From: Pseudaestuariivita atlantica
GTDB lineage: Bacteria > Pseudomonadota > Alphaproteobacteria > Rhodobacterales > Rhodobacteraceae
DNA length: 38,393 nt
Assembly (NCBI RefSeq): GCF_001205715.1
Contig: NZ_AQQZ01000015.1
Span: forward strand, 1-38,393
Reading direction: 5' to 3'
Of this stretch, positions 24,994 through 32,589 are shown piece after piece; within the stretch, counting starts at the first letter, position 1, and each line of letters starts with the position of its first letter. The position numbers and the translations under genes were made by a program. The notes beneath the pieces are model-generated. The model was not told the origin of the DNA. It made no database searches and saw nothing but the letters and a program-made list of their open reading frames with translations.

Positions 24994-26274
24994 TCAGTAG
25001 TTCGACTTGATCTGCACGCAGGTCTCGGTCTGGGTGTTGTACATGCCGCAGCCGAGGTCCTTCCAGTCGGACTTCAGGACCGCCGATTCCGGCAGGAAGT
25101 CGGTCCATGCGTCACCCGGCACCTCGGCCGTCTGGCTGATGATGTCGAACTGGCCGTCGGCGGTGATTTCACCGATCAGAACCGGCTTGGACAGGTGGTG
25201 GTTCGGCAGCATGACCGCCGTGCCGCCGGTCAGGTTGGGGAATTCCTGACCGTACATCGCGCTGCGCACGGCATCGACATCGGTGGTGCCCGCCGCGGTT
25301 GCCGCGTTCACCCACATGTTGAAGCCGATGTAATGCGCCTCCATCGGGTCGTTTGTCACGCGGTCGGCGCCCATCTTGGCCTTCCACGCCGTGATCCACG
25401 CCTCGTTCGCCTCACCTTCGGCCGACTGGAAGTAGTTCCACGCCGCGAGGTGGCCGACGAGGTTGGTGGTGTCGAGGCCCGAAAGCTCTTCCTCCCCGAC
25501 CGAGAAGGCGACGACGGGGATGTCATCGGCGGACACGCCTGCCGCGGCCAGTTCCTTGTAGAAGCCGATATTCGCGTCGCCGTTGATGGTCGAGATCACG
25601 CCCACCTGCTTGCCGTCCGCACCCAGCGCCACGACGTCGGCCACGATGGTCGCCCAGTCGGAATGGCCGAAGGGCGTGTAGTTGACGAAGATGTCCTCTT
25701 CGGCGATGCCCTTGGATTTCAGGTAGGATTCAAGGATGTTGTTGGTCGTGCGCGGGTAGACGTAATCGGTGCCCAGCAGCGCGAATTTCTCCACCCCCAG
25801 CTCGTCGAGGAAATAGTCGGTCGCCGGGATGGCCTGCTGGTTGGGCGCGGCGCCGGTGTAGAAGACGTTCTTGGACGATTCCTCGCCCTCGTACTGGACG
25901 GGATAGAACAGCAGGCCGTTCAGTTCCTCGATCACCGGAAGGACGGATTTGCGGCTCACCGACGTCCAGTTGCCGAAGATCACGTCGACCTCGTGCACGG
26001 TCAGCAATTCGCGCGCCTTCTCGGCAAAGAGCGGCCAGTCGGAGGCCGGGTCCACCACGACCGCCTCGATCTGGCAGCCCAGCACGCCGCCCTTGGCGTT
26101 CTGTTCTTCGATCAACAGCTCCATCGTGTCCTTCAGCGTAGTTTCCGAGATCGCCATCGTGCCGGACAGCGAGTGCAGCACGCCGACCTTCACGGGGCAA
26201 TCGGCGAGCGCGGCGGTGCCCGAAAGCAGCAGGAGAGAGGCCGAAAGGCCCGCAAAAGATGTGAATGATTTCAT
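24994..26274 (-). CDS. urtA: Urea ABC transporter substrate-binding protein UrtA
   Basis: 426 residues, periplasmic. The signal peptide MKSFTSFAGLSASLLLLSGT (cleavage near ALA-DCPVK) is followed by VGVLHSLSGTMAISETTLKD, FGNWTSVSRKSVLPVIEELN, LFYPVQYEGEESS and YVYPRTTNNILESYL, all characteristic of UrtA (type I periplasmic fold, FmdD/urea-amide group). The ATG at 26274 begins the signal peptide; the frame continues upstream but without plausible sequence. It heads the urtABCDE operon. No urease or nitrogen-regulator gene is nearby. Promoter elements could not be identified in the 407-nt upstream region. Confidence 0.95.
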   Translation of the reverse strand: MKSFTSFAGLSASLLLLSGTAALADCPVKVGVLHSLSGTMAISETTLKDTMELLIEEQNAKGGVLGCQIEAVVVDPASDWPLFAEKARELLTVHEVDVIFGNWTSVSRKSVLPVIEELNGLLFYPVQYEGEESSKNVFYTGAAPNQQAIPATDYFLDELGVEKFALLGTDYVYPRTTNNILESYLKSKGIAEEDIFVNYTPFGHSDWATIVADVVALGADGKQVGVISTINGDANIGFYKELAAAGVSADDIPVVAFSVGEEELSGLDTTNLVGHLAAWNYFQSAEGEANEAWITAWKAKMGADRVTNDPMEAHYIGFNMWVNAATAAGTTDVDAVRSAMYGQEFPNLTGGTAVMLPNHHLSKPVLIGEITADGQFDIISQTAEVPGDAWTDFLPESAVLKSDWKDLGCGMYNTQTETCVQIKSNY

Positions 26275-26681
26275 CGCGTTGGTCCCATTTTGGGCATGGC
26301 GGGCGCGTTCGGCGTCTGGACAAGGATCACGACGCATCACTAGAACTCCCCCCACGCAGCTTTCACGTTGCCGTCGCGCGATGGTGCGGTTTTTGCAGGA
26401 TCCACCGTCGCGCGACATCTCGTTTGACTTGAAGACGTCCAAGACGCCGCGACCCTGTCCCGGCGACGCGAAAACCGGCAATGTTCAAGGCAGGCGGTTC
26501 GCAGGGCTCCCGCCGCATCGCCCGTTCTTTGGGCAGCATCCGCCAGCACGCCGGATTATTGGGCAGCGTGGTGCCGTTTCCGGGCGCGGCACGGGCAGTC
26601 GGCGGGTCGTGCTCGGGTGAAGCACCCGAATGATCCGGCGCGGGGAGGGTCAGTTCCGGACGGGCGGTGCGCCGGCCCGGA
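26275..26681. other. Non-coding region upstream of urtA
   Basis: No gene is supported. It should contain the urtA promoter, but no convincing sigma-70 or sigma-54 site was found. A perfect 7-bp hairpin TCGGGTG-AAG-CACCCGA (26613-26629) lies about 50 nt after the stop of the small broken membrane-protein gene and could end that transcript; it lacks a T-run. Confidence 0.4.
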
Positions 26682-26998
26682 TCAGGCGGGCACAGATGCG
26701 GCGACCTGGGGCAAGCGCGGGGCCGACAGCTCGGCGATGCGGTCGGTCGAGGGATGGATGAGCCATGTCACGCCCATCATCACAAGCGTCGCACACCCGA
26801 AAACGAAGGTTCGCCCCCTGTCCACCAGCCGCAGCAGGTACCACAGGCCGGGGACAGACAGGGCGAGGAGGGGCCAGACGAGGTATGCGATAGCCAGCCC
26901 CCCCCCATTCCGACATTCGGCCATCCCTGCCACAGCACCACCTGCCAGAGGATGGCAACGCCCGCATAGGCACATGTCAGGGCCGCGGGCGTGGACAC
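26682..26998 (-). pseudogene. Small membrane protein interrupted by a frameshift in a C9 tract
   Basis: A GTG at 26998, 4 nt after the stop of the upstream gene, starts MSTPAALTCAYAGVAILWQV, VLWQGWPNVGM, a hydrophobic helix. At the run of nine C (26898-26906 on the plus strand) the reading must shift to continue as GLAIAYLVWPLLALSVPGLW, YLLRLVDRGRTFVFGCATLV, MMGVTWLIHP to the stop at 26682-26684. Together this gives a coherent protein of about 105 residues with three helices. One extra base in the tract restores the frame. Either a sequencing error, a recent mutation or slippage-based phase variation is possible. The family was not identified with confidence; there is faint similarity to the DUF2069 layout. 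Confidence 0.65.
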
Positions 26999-27002
26999 GG
27001 TC

Positions 27003-28196
27003 TTAGCGGCGCGTGAAGGTCAGTTCGGCACCGCTTCCGAAAAGAACGAGGTCACCGTTGCGCATGGCCCAGCCGTTGACCCGTTCCAGCGCATCGAGGA
27101 ACCGGTATTCTGCCGTCATTTCGGGCTCGGGGCACAGTTTGCGGGTGCTGCCGATCTGCGCGATCCTCACCGACTGGCCGGATACCGCGTAGGTGGCGAA
27201 GTAGCGGTTGCAGCCCGAGGTGCCCGACACCTTGCCATCGGCGTCGAAATCCATTGTGATCTCGATGGACGGGGGCAGCGTGTCGCCCGCGATGCGGGTG
27301 CCTGTCCATGACGTGCCATCAAGGGTGCGGGTGGCGTCCGTTCCGGTCAATTCAGCGATCCTGTCCTGGTAAAGCGCCTCGACGCAGCGCCGGGGGTCGC
27401 CGGATTTCCAGCATTCGTTCCGCGCCCTGATCCATCCGCGCTGGAAGGCGCGCAGGGTCTTTCGCTGGCCCATCGTGGCCGTGTCGAGGCTTTGGGCATA
27501 GGCGGTGCTCAACGCGCGGTCGAGCCCTGCCAGCGTCGCATCCGAACAGATCAGCGTCTCGATCGATCCCTCGGCCCTCGCGCAGTCGAAGGACGGCCCG
27601 GCCGTGGATGCGGGCGCGGTGCCGGTCTGCGCGAACCTCTCGGGCCGCCAGATCAGTTGCGACACCGTCCAGCCCGCGCGAACGGATCGTGGCGGCAGTT
27701 CGCCGTCCGGCCCGGACCACCGGCCCGAGAAGACATAGATGATCTGCCCGCTTTCGGACGCGGCGCAGAGCATCTTGCCGGAAAAGGCCTCGGCTCCGGG
27801 AGAGCAGGTGCCCAGCTGGCGGTTCTGGTCCAGCCGGTCGTACCGGTCGCCCACGACCGGTCCCAGCCAGTTGGCGACGCGCGGCGACCCGGTGCTGATG
27901 GCGCCCACGCGCCCGCGCCCATCGCCGCTGACGGTGAACAGGCGCGCGCCCTTGCTGCGGGCGATGAAGAATTCGTGCGTGCCGTCCTCGGTCATCTGAC
28001 GTTCGGACGTGAAGGAGACGCCGGGCATCGCATCCGACAGGGCGGCGGCGTCGAACCGGGTGTCGGCGGTGATCCCGCCAAGGCCGTGCACGCTGAGCCT
28101 GAACGCCTCGTCGGCAAGCGTCGCGGCAGCGGGCAGGATCGCCATGGCAAGACCCAGCAGGGCGGGGCGGGCACGGTATGGGAAGAAAGTGGACAT
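27003..28196 (-). CDS. Secreted DUF1131-LprI-META three-domain protein
   Basis: 397 residues with a signal peptide (first 29 residues, ending AAATLADEA). Residues 30-190 resemble DUF1131 (VHGLGGITADTRFDAAAL, GRVGAISTGSPRVANWLG, CSPGAEAFSGKMLCAASESG), the family of the sigma-E-regulated lipoprotein YfeY. Residues about 203-285 match the LprI/DUF1311 lysozyme-inhibitor type (DCARAEGSIETLICSDATL, QRGWIRARNECWK, CVEALYQDRIAEL), with paired cysteines. Residues about 292-397 are a META/HslJ-like domain (LDGTSWTGTRI, GKVSGTSGCNRYFATY, STRKLCPEPEM, RNGDLVLFGSGAELTF). The combination points to a periplasmic envelope-defence protein, perhaps lysozyme inhibition. It lies 57 nt after the HdeD-like gene on the same strand. 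Confidence 0.75.
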   Translation of the reverse strand: MSTFFPYRARPALLGLAMAILPAAATLADEAFRLSVHGLGGITADTRFDAAALSDAMPGVSFTSERQMTEDGTHEFFIARSKGARLFTVSGDGRGRVGAISTGSPRVANWLGPVVGDRYDRLDQNRQLGTCSPGAEAFSGKMLCAASESGQIIYVFSGRWSGPDGELPPRSVRAGWTVSQLIWRPERFAQTGTAPASTAGPSFDCARAEGSIETLICSDATLAGLDRALSTAYAQSLDTATMGQRKTLRAFQRGWIRARNECWKSGDPRRCVEALYQDRIAELTGTDATRTLDGTSWTGTRIAGDTLPPSIEITMDFDADGKVSGTSGCNRYFATYAVSGQSVRIAQIGSTRKLCPEPEMTAEYRFLDALERVNGWAMRNGDLVLFGSGAELTFTRR

Positions 28197-28253
28197 GGGT
28201 GGACCCCTTCAAGAAGCAAGGGCCGGGGCCGCCGCTGCCGCCCCGGCCGGGTG

Positions 28254-28814
28254 TCAGGCGGCCTGGTTGCCGGTGCCGTCCGTTTTCGCGCTTCCAAGCG
28301 CCACGAAAGCGGACCCGGCAAAGATGAAGTTGATGCCGACAAGCACGCCGATGAAGGCAAGCGATGCACCGTTGGCGATGCCGGAAAAGACCAGCACACC
28401 CAGCACGATCGACATCAGGCCCGACGCGACCAGCAGGCCCCAGCGCGGCTGGTCCCGCATCTGGAGACCAAGGATCAGCCGCGTGAGGCCCTCGGCCACG
28501 AACACCATGCCAAGGAACACGGTCAGCGCCAGCAGGCCGCCGAACGGGTTCGCAAGGAAGACGATGCCGCCAAGCACGTAGACGATGCCGATGGCGAGGA
28601 GCCAGACGACCCCGCCCCATTCCTTTTCCTGGAAAGCCTGGAAGAGCGTTGCGATACCACCGACAAGGAATGCGACGCCGACCAGCAGCTCGACCGACAG
28701 CGAGGCCACCATCGGGAAGGCGAAGGCACCGATCCCGGTCAGGATCATCACGATGCCCAGCACGGTGAACCACCCGTTGCCGCGGGCGTCTTCGGCGTTG
28801 AAAGACGATTTCAT
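28254..28814 (-). CDS. HdeD-family (DUF308) membrane protein
   Basis: 186 residues with six predicted helices in the repeated HdeD/DUF308 pattern (GWFTVLGIVMILTGIGAFAF, GIATLFQAFQEKEW, VLGGIVFLANPFGGLLALT, EGLTRLILGLQMR). HdeD relatives are linked to acid and general stress in the inner membrane; their mechanism is unknown. Two starts are possible. ATG 28814 is preferred because GGGGGA lies 7-12 nt upstream; ATG 28829 would add MGDNQ but has only a too-close AGAG. It follows the PRC-barrel gene by 21 nt. Confidence 0.85.
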   Translation of the reverse strand: MKSSFNAEDARGNGWFTVLGIVMILTGIGAFAFPMVASLSVELLVGVAFLVGGIATLFQAFQEKEWGGVVWLLAIGIVYVLGGIVFLANPFGGLLALTVFLGMVFVAEGLTRLILGLQMRDQPRWGLLVASGLMSIVLGVLVFSGIANGASLAFIGVLVGINFIFAGSAFVALGSAKTDGTGNQAA

Positions 28815-28835
28815 CTGGTTATCCCCCATCTCTGA

Positions 28836-29177
28836 TCAGTGCGCGTAGCGGAAGGCGGGCATCTTCGTCAGGTCTTCCTCGGTCGCCTTGGGAAGAACGA
28901 AATGCCCGTCAGTGCCGGTTTCGAACATGTCGGCGGGGATGGCGACGTACTTGCTGTCGATCCCGATGAAGCCGCCGACTTCCATGATGGCGAGGCTCAC
29001 GTCGCCATGCGGCGCGATGATCAGGTCATGCACGTCGCCGACGCGGTCGCCGGCCTCGTTCTGGACGGTGGACCCGATCAGCCTGTTGGCGCTGTATCCC
29101 GCGGCGCGCACCTTGGCGACGTTGACTTCAACGCCAAGGATGGTCTCGCCCGCGGTGGGGGGTGTTGCGGTGGTCAT
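28836..29177 (-). CDS. PRC-barrel domain protein, leaderless paralogue
   Basis: 113 residues, a single PRC-barrel domain (VEVNVAKVRAAGYSANRLIG, VGDVHDLIIAPHGDVSLAIM, EVGGFIGIDSKYVAIPADMF). PRC-barrels bind partner proteins or RNA and occur in RimM and photosynthetic reaction-centre H subunits. The ATG at 29177 has AAGGAGAAG at good spacing; the in-frame ATG at 29198 lacks one. It is about 60% alike by eye to the next gene upstream but lacks a signal peptide, so it should be cytoplasmic. Confidence 0.85.
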   Translation of the reverse strand: MTTATPPTAGETILGVEVNVAKVRAAGYSANRLIGSTVQNEAGDRVGDVHDLIIAPHGDVSLAIMEVGGFIGIDSKYVAIPADMFETGTDGHFVLPKATEEDLTKMPAFRYAH

Positions 29178-29211
29178 GTGACTTCTCCTTTCTGTCATGC
29201 GAGCCGGGACA

Positions 29212-29607
29212 TCAGCTCTTGTACTTGAATTCGGGGATCTTCTTGAGCTCCTCGGCGGTGGCGCGGGGCAGGACGACGACGTTGTCGGTCTTGCCGGGTT
29301 CGAACATGTCCGCCGGGACCGCCACCCACTTGGAGCCGATGCCGAGGAAACCGCCGACCTCGAGGATCGCGAGGCTCAGGTTGCCCTCGGGGGCGATGAT
29401 CAGGTCGTGGACATAGCCGATGCTCTTGTCCTGGTCGTTGTGCACGTTGGCGCCGATCAGCTTGTTGGCGCTGTAGCCTTCGGTGACGACCTTGGAGACG
29501 TTTACTTCGACGCCCAGGACGGTCTCGCCGACGGTCTGGGCATGGACGGCAACGGTGCCTGCAAGGATGAGGGCGCCGGTGGCGATGATCTTGATCGTGT
29601 CTTTCAT
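29212..29607 (-). CDS. PRC-barrel domain protein, secreted paralogue
   Basis: 131 residues with a signal peptide (MKDTIKIIATGALILAGTVA, cleavage near VHAQ-TVGE) and one PRC-barrel domain (VEVNVSKVVTEGYSANKLIG, SIGYVHDLIIAPEGNLSLAI, LEVGGFLGIGSKWVAVPADM). It is clearly duplicated with the downstream leaderless gene 34 nt away. AAGGAAGG lies upstream of the ATG. A periplasmic structural or stress role is likely, but no substrate or partner is visible. Confidence 0.85.
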   Translation of the reverse strand: MKDTIKIIATGALILAGTVAVHAQTVGETVLGVEVNVSKVVTEGYSANKLIGANVHNDQDKSIGYVHDLIIAPEGNLSLAILEVGGFLGIGSKWVAVPADMFEPGKTDNVVVLPRATAEELKKIPEFKYKS

Positions 29608-29652
29608 GGGTCTTTCCTTCCTTCGGGGTTGATGTGACCGCGGGTGGGCGGC

Positions 29653-29967
29653 CTAGGTATCGGTCACCTGGTCGAGGTGATCGCGATATGCTTTGACGGC
29701 GGCCTGCAGGGCTTCGTAATGGCGGTCGGCCTTTTCCTTGGCCTCGCGCACGGCGTCCTCGCCTTCGGTTTTCGCGCGGTCGGCAAGGTCGTCCATTTCG
29801 TCCTTGGCCTGGTGCCAGTCCTCTTTCAGCTTTTCGACCTGCGCCGCCGACCAGGCATCGGCCCTGTCGCCGGCGGCCTTTGCCTTGCGTTCAAGCTCGC
29901 TCAGCTCGTCGCCCAGCTCGTCGATGCAAGCCTTTGCTTTTTCGACAAACTTCGTTGTTTCCGTCAT
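29653..29967 (-). CDS. Small coiled-coil protein
   Basis: 104 residues, highly charged, predicted as nearly continuous helix/coiled coil (KAKACIDELGDELSELERKA, EKLKEDWHQAKDEMDDLADR). There is no signal peptide or membrane segment. The pattern recalls small stress-induced coiled-coil proteins, but I assign no family. ATG 29967 (GGAG six bases upstream) is preferred over ATG 29979, which would add MEKQ. It is the first gene of the leftward stress group and has one copy of the 17-bp motif 80 nt upstream. Confidence 0.75.
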   Translation of the reverse strand: MTETTKFVEKAKACIDELGDELSELERKAKAAGDRADAWSAAQVEKLKEDWHQAKDEMDDLADRAKTEGEDAVREAKEKADRHYEALQAAVKAYRDHLDQVTDT

Positions 29968-30047
29968 CTGTTTCTCCATCTCTTCCGCCTCTCGACGAGA
30001 TATCGGGTTGCGATGGAGACACCTTGCCGGACCGCGACGCGCGGCAT

Positions 30048-30064
30048 GAGTGAGTCACCGTGAA
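30048..30064 (-). promoter_or_regulatory. 17-bp shared motif, copy 1
   Basis: On the minus strand: TTCACGGTGACTCACTC. It contains TCAC/GTGA/TCAC half-sites (TCAC-G-GTGA and GTGA-C-TCAC palindromes). It lies between the divergent coiled-coil gene and the TolB/TPR gene. A GC-rich inverted repeat (CCGCG-CGT-CGCGG) follows on the same strand. Confidence 0.65.
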
Positions 30065-30236
30065 TCGGGATGGGTTCGCGGTTGGATCACTGGTCTCGGG
30101 CAGGCGCCCGACATAGGGGAAGGCGGAAACCGGCGCGCATGGCTTGCGCAAATCCCCGCCTGCGGGCGCCGCCGGGAATTCGGACGCAACCAAACGGGCG
30201 AAGATGTGATAGTTTAATTTCGCCGGGGAGAGAGAC

Positions 30237-31853
30237 ATGAACACGATCGCGTCGGCCCCGATGGAGTCAGGGGTCGTTCGACAACAGTTGGAACGCATCC
30301 TGAAAAGCAGCCAGTTCGTCGAAACGACGCGGTTGCAACGCTTCCTGCGCTACCTCGTGGACCAGAAACTCGCCGGCAATGACGAGGCGCTGAAAGGGTA
30401 TTCCATCGGCCTCGACGTGTTCGACAAACCCGACGATTTCGATCCCGCCATCGACACCATCGTCCGGGTGCAGGCCAGCAAGCTGCGCAGCCGGCTCGAC
30501 CTGTATTACGCGACCGACGGGTCGGAGGACCCGCTGCGCATCCTCGTGCCGAAAGGATCGTATGTCCCGGTGTTCCAGGTGGCCTTCGATCCCGAAACGG
30601 CGGATCGGACGCAGGCGGCGGCGGGCGCGGGGGCGGATGCCGGGCCGGACACGCGCTACAGCATCGCGGTGATGCCCTTTGACAATCTCAGCGGCAGCCC
30701 GGACCAGGAATTCCTCGCCGACGGCTTTACCGAGGAGATCCTGAACGCGCTGGCCCGGTTCAAGGAATTCCGCGTCGCCGCGCGGCATTCGACGTTCCGC
30801 TACAAGAACAAGAAGGGCGACGCGCGCGAGATCGGGTCGGAACTGGGCGTGCGTTATATCCTCGAAGGCAGCGTGCGGCGCTGGAAGGACCAGATCCGCG
30901 TCACCTCGCAACTGATCGACGCCGAAACCGGCGGCCACATGCTGAGCGAGACCTATGACGACGACATGAACGTCCAGAACCTGTTCGACATCCAGGAAAC
31001 GATCGCGTCGCGGATCGCGGCGGAGGTCGCCGAACCGCATGGCGTGATCCACAAGCTGGGCTCGGCCCATCGCAAGGCCGCGACCACCGATCTTGATGCC
31101 TATGAAAGCCGCCTCCTGGCGAGCGAATATTGGCGAAGCCCCAGCGCGGATGCGCATCGCAGGGTGGGGAGGTTGCTGGAACGGGCGGTGGCGCTCGATC
31201 CCGACTATTCCGGGGCATGGGCGATGCTGGCCATCGTCTACGGGGACGAGGTGCGCTTCGGGTTCGAAAGCGACAGCGCCACGCCGCCGCTGGACCGCGC
31301 GCTGGAGGCCGCGAAACGGGCGGTGGCCGCCGATCCGAAGGACGCGGCAGGCTACCACGCGCTGTTCATGACCCATTTTCACCGCAACGAGATGTCGGCC
31401 TTTCAGGAGGCGGCGGACCGCGCGCTGTCGCTCAACCCCAACTACCCCGACATGCTGGCCGATTACGGGCTGTGCATCGGGTTTTCCAGGGACCACGCCG
31501 AGGGGCTGGACTACATCCGCCGCGCGAGTGATCTCAGTCCCGATCCGCCGGGGTGGTTCAAGCTGAACACCGCGATCCTTCTGTACCTGCAGCGCGATTA
31601 CGAAGCCGCGCGCGCCGCGATCGAGGGGTCGAGCCTTGGCGCGTCCTTCTGGGGCGATATCGCGCGCGCGATGATCAATGCGAAGCTGGACCGCCCGCGG
31701 ATCGCGCGGGACCGGATGGACAGCGCGCTGGCGCAGATGCCCGCCTTTCCCGCGATCGCCCGCGAGGCGCTTGCCATCTGGAACATCCGACCCGAGGACA
31801 TGGACCACATGGTCGAAGGCTGGCGCGCGGCCGGGTTGACCTTGCCCGACTGA
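30237..31853 (+). CDS. TolB-like/TPR protein with an N-terminal DNA-binding-like segment
   Basis: 538 residues, no signal peptide. Residues about 10-95 (LERILKSSQFVETTRLQRFL, FDPAIDTIVRVQASKLRSRL) form a helical module typical of proteins annotated as adenylate-cyclase-like/TolB-like regulators; it may bind DNA. Residues about 140-275 are a FlgO/TolB-N-like domain (IAVMPFDNLSGSPDQEFLAD, EEILNALARFKEFRVAARHS, LGVRYILEGSVRR). Residues about 285-525 are TPR-type helical repeats (RRVGRLLERAVALDPDYSGA, AADRALSLNPNYPDMLADYG). No cyclase catalytic domain is present. GGGGAGAGAG precedes the ATG. As the only candidate regulator in the stress block, it could act on the 17-bp motif, which is inference. 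Confidence 0.75.
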   Translation: MNTIASAPMESGVVRQQLERILKSSQFVETTRLQRFLRYLVDQKLAGNDEALKGYSIGLDVFDKPDDFDPAIDTIVRVQASKLRSRLDLYYATDGSEDPLRILVPKGSYVPVFQVAFDPETADRTQAAAGAGADAGPDTRYSIAVMPFDNLSGSPDQEFLADGFTEEILNALARFKEFRVAARHSTFRYKNKKGDAREIGSELGVRYILEGSVRRWKDQIRVTSQLIDAETGGHMLSETYDDDMNVQNLFDIQETIASRIAAEVAEPHGVIHKLGSAHRKAATTDLDAYESRLLASEYWRSPSADAHRRVGRLLERAVALDPDYSGAWAMLAIVYGDEVRFGFESDSATPPLDRALEAAKRAVAADPKDAAGYHALFMTHFHRNEMSAFQEAADRALSLNPNYPDMLADYGLCIGFSRDHAEGLDYIRRASDLSPDPPGWFKLNTAILLYLQRDYEAARAAIEGSSLGASFWGDIARAMINAKLDRPRIARDRMDSALAQMPAFPAIAREALAIWNIRPEDMDHMVEGWRAAGLTLPD

Positions 31854-31860
31854 CCGGGCG

Positions 31861-31877
31861 GTCACCGTGACTCACTC
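31861..31877 (+). promoter_or_regulatory. 17-bp shared motif, copy 2
   Basis: GTCACCGTGACTCACTC, two mismatches to copy 1, starting 8 nt after the TolB/TPR stop and 56 nt before the next ATG. A self-complementary CCGCGCGCGG (31877-31886) follows. Confidence 0.65.
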
Positions 31878-31933
31878 CGCGCGCGGCGCGGGGCAGGGCA
31901 GCCTTGCGGTCATCCACCAGCCCGGAGGCCGCC

Positions 31934-32524
31934 ATGTCCGCACACACCCCCGTCACCGAGGAGCAGGAGGCCGAGGCGCGCGCCTTCATGCTGTCGACCA
32001 TCGCGATTTCGACCAGCGTGTTCGGCATCGCGTTCTTCTACGGTGTCTTCAACACCATCTTCTTCGAACACCTGTTCTATGTCTGGGTGGCGTCGACCGT
32101 GGCCATGGTCGCCAGCCTGTTCGTGCCGCCGGTCGACGGCCTTCCCGGCCTCGTGTCGTGGCGCGGGCGGTTCGTGCTGATCCTGCCCTCGGTCCTGATG
32201 GCGTGGCTTCTGTTCAGCGAGAGCCCGTCGCTCGACATCGCCGAAACCGGCTGGTTCGAGTGGCTTCTGGCGCTGGTCGTCGTGGGCCTGTCGCTGCCCT
32301 ACCTGCTGGTCGTTCTGATCGTCGTGGCGATCCCGGATGTGGACCAGTTGCGGCAACCGCGCCTGCGGGGCGCGATCCTTGCGATCTGCCTGGCGACCGT
32401 GATCGCCGGCTTCCTCGTCGGGCGGTATCACTACCGCTTCATCACCTGCCACGATTTCGCTGTGTCGGGAAACTTCGTCCCCGACAATTGCCTCAAGGCA
32501 CGACCCGGCACGGGTTCACGGTAA
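31934..32524 (+). CDS. Four-helix membrane protein of unknown family
   Basis: 196 residues with about five hydrophobic segments, four of them clear membrane helices (residues about 20-45, 50-65, 75-95, 115-140, 155-170), and a short C-terminal tail with two cysteines (YHYRFITCHDFAVSGNFVPD, NCLK). I do not recognise the family. The ATG at 31934 has GGAGG 6 nt upstream; the longer frame from 31904 has no such site. It sits between two copies of the 17-bp motif and precedes terC by 65 nt, so a role in the same stress block is likely. Confidence 0.75.
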   Translation: MSAHTPVTEEQEAEARAFMLSTIAISTSVFGIAFFYGVFNTIFFEHLFYVWVASTVAMVASLFVPPVDGLPGLVSWRGRFVLILPSVLMAWLLFSESPSLDIAETGWFEWLLALVVVGLSLPYLLVVLIVVAIPDVDQLRQPRLRGAILAICLATVIAGFLVGRYHYRFITCHDFAVSGNFVPDNCLKARPGTGSR

Positions 32525-32531
32525 ATCACTG
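32515..32531 (+). promoter_or_regulatory. 17-bp shared motif, copy 3 (degenerate)
   Basis: TTCACGGTAAATCACTG, three mismatches to copy 1. It overlaps the stop codon of the preceding gene (TAA 32522-32524) and lies 58 nt before the terC ATG. A short CCCGC/GCGGG inverted repeat follows (32535-32550). Confidence 0.55.
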
Positions 32532-32589
32532 CCGCCCGCCTCCGCGCGGGATCAGGCTTCGGGCATCGATCCACAGAAGGAATGTCCAG

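Noticed and set aside
23551-26268. A plus-strand open frame of 905 codons
   Set aside because: Antisense to urtB and urtA, whose protein families are certain; low-complexity Gly/Arg/Asp translation.
26562-26576. Possible sigma-54 promoter for urtA (CGGCACCACGCTGCC on the minus strand)
   Set aside because: The GG and GC elements are one base too close and the -12 box is poor; it also lies almost 300 nt from the start codon.
26650-26973. A second minus-strand frame over the broken small membrane-protein gene
   Set aside because: Arg/Pro-rich translation with no hydrophobic helices; the two other frames join into a coherent membrane protein instead.
30267-31865. A minus-strand open frame of 532 codons
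   Set aside because: Antisense to the TolB/TPR gene, which has recognisable domains and a good ribosome site.
31867-32589. Upstream extension of the TerC frame (about 240 more residues)
   Set aside because: The extension overlaps the four-helix membrane-protein gene in another frame; TerC similarity and the ribosome site place the start at 32590.
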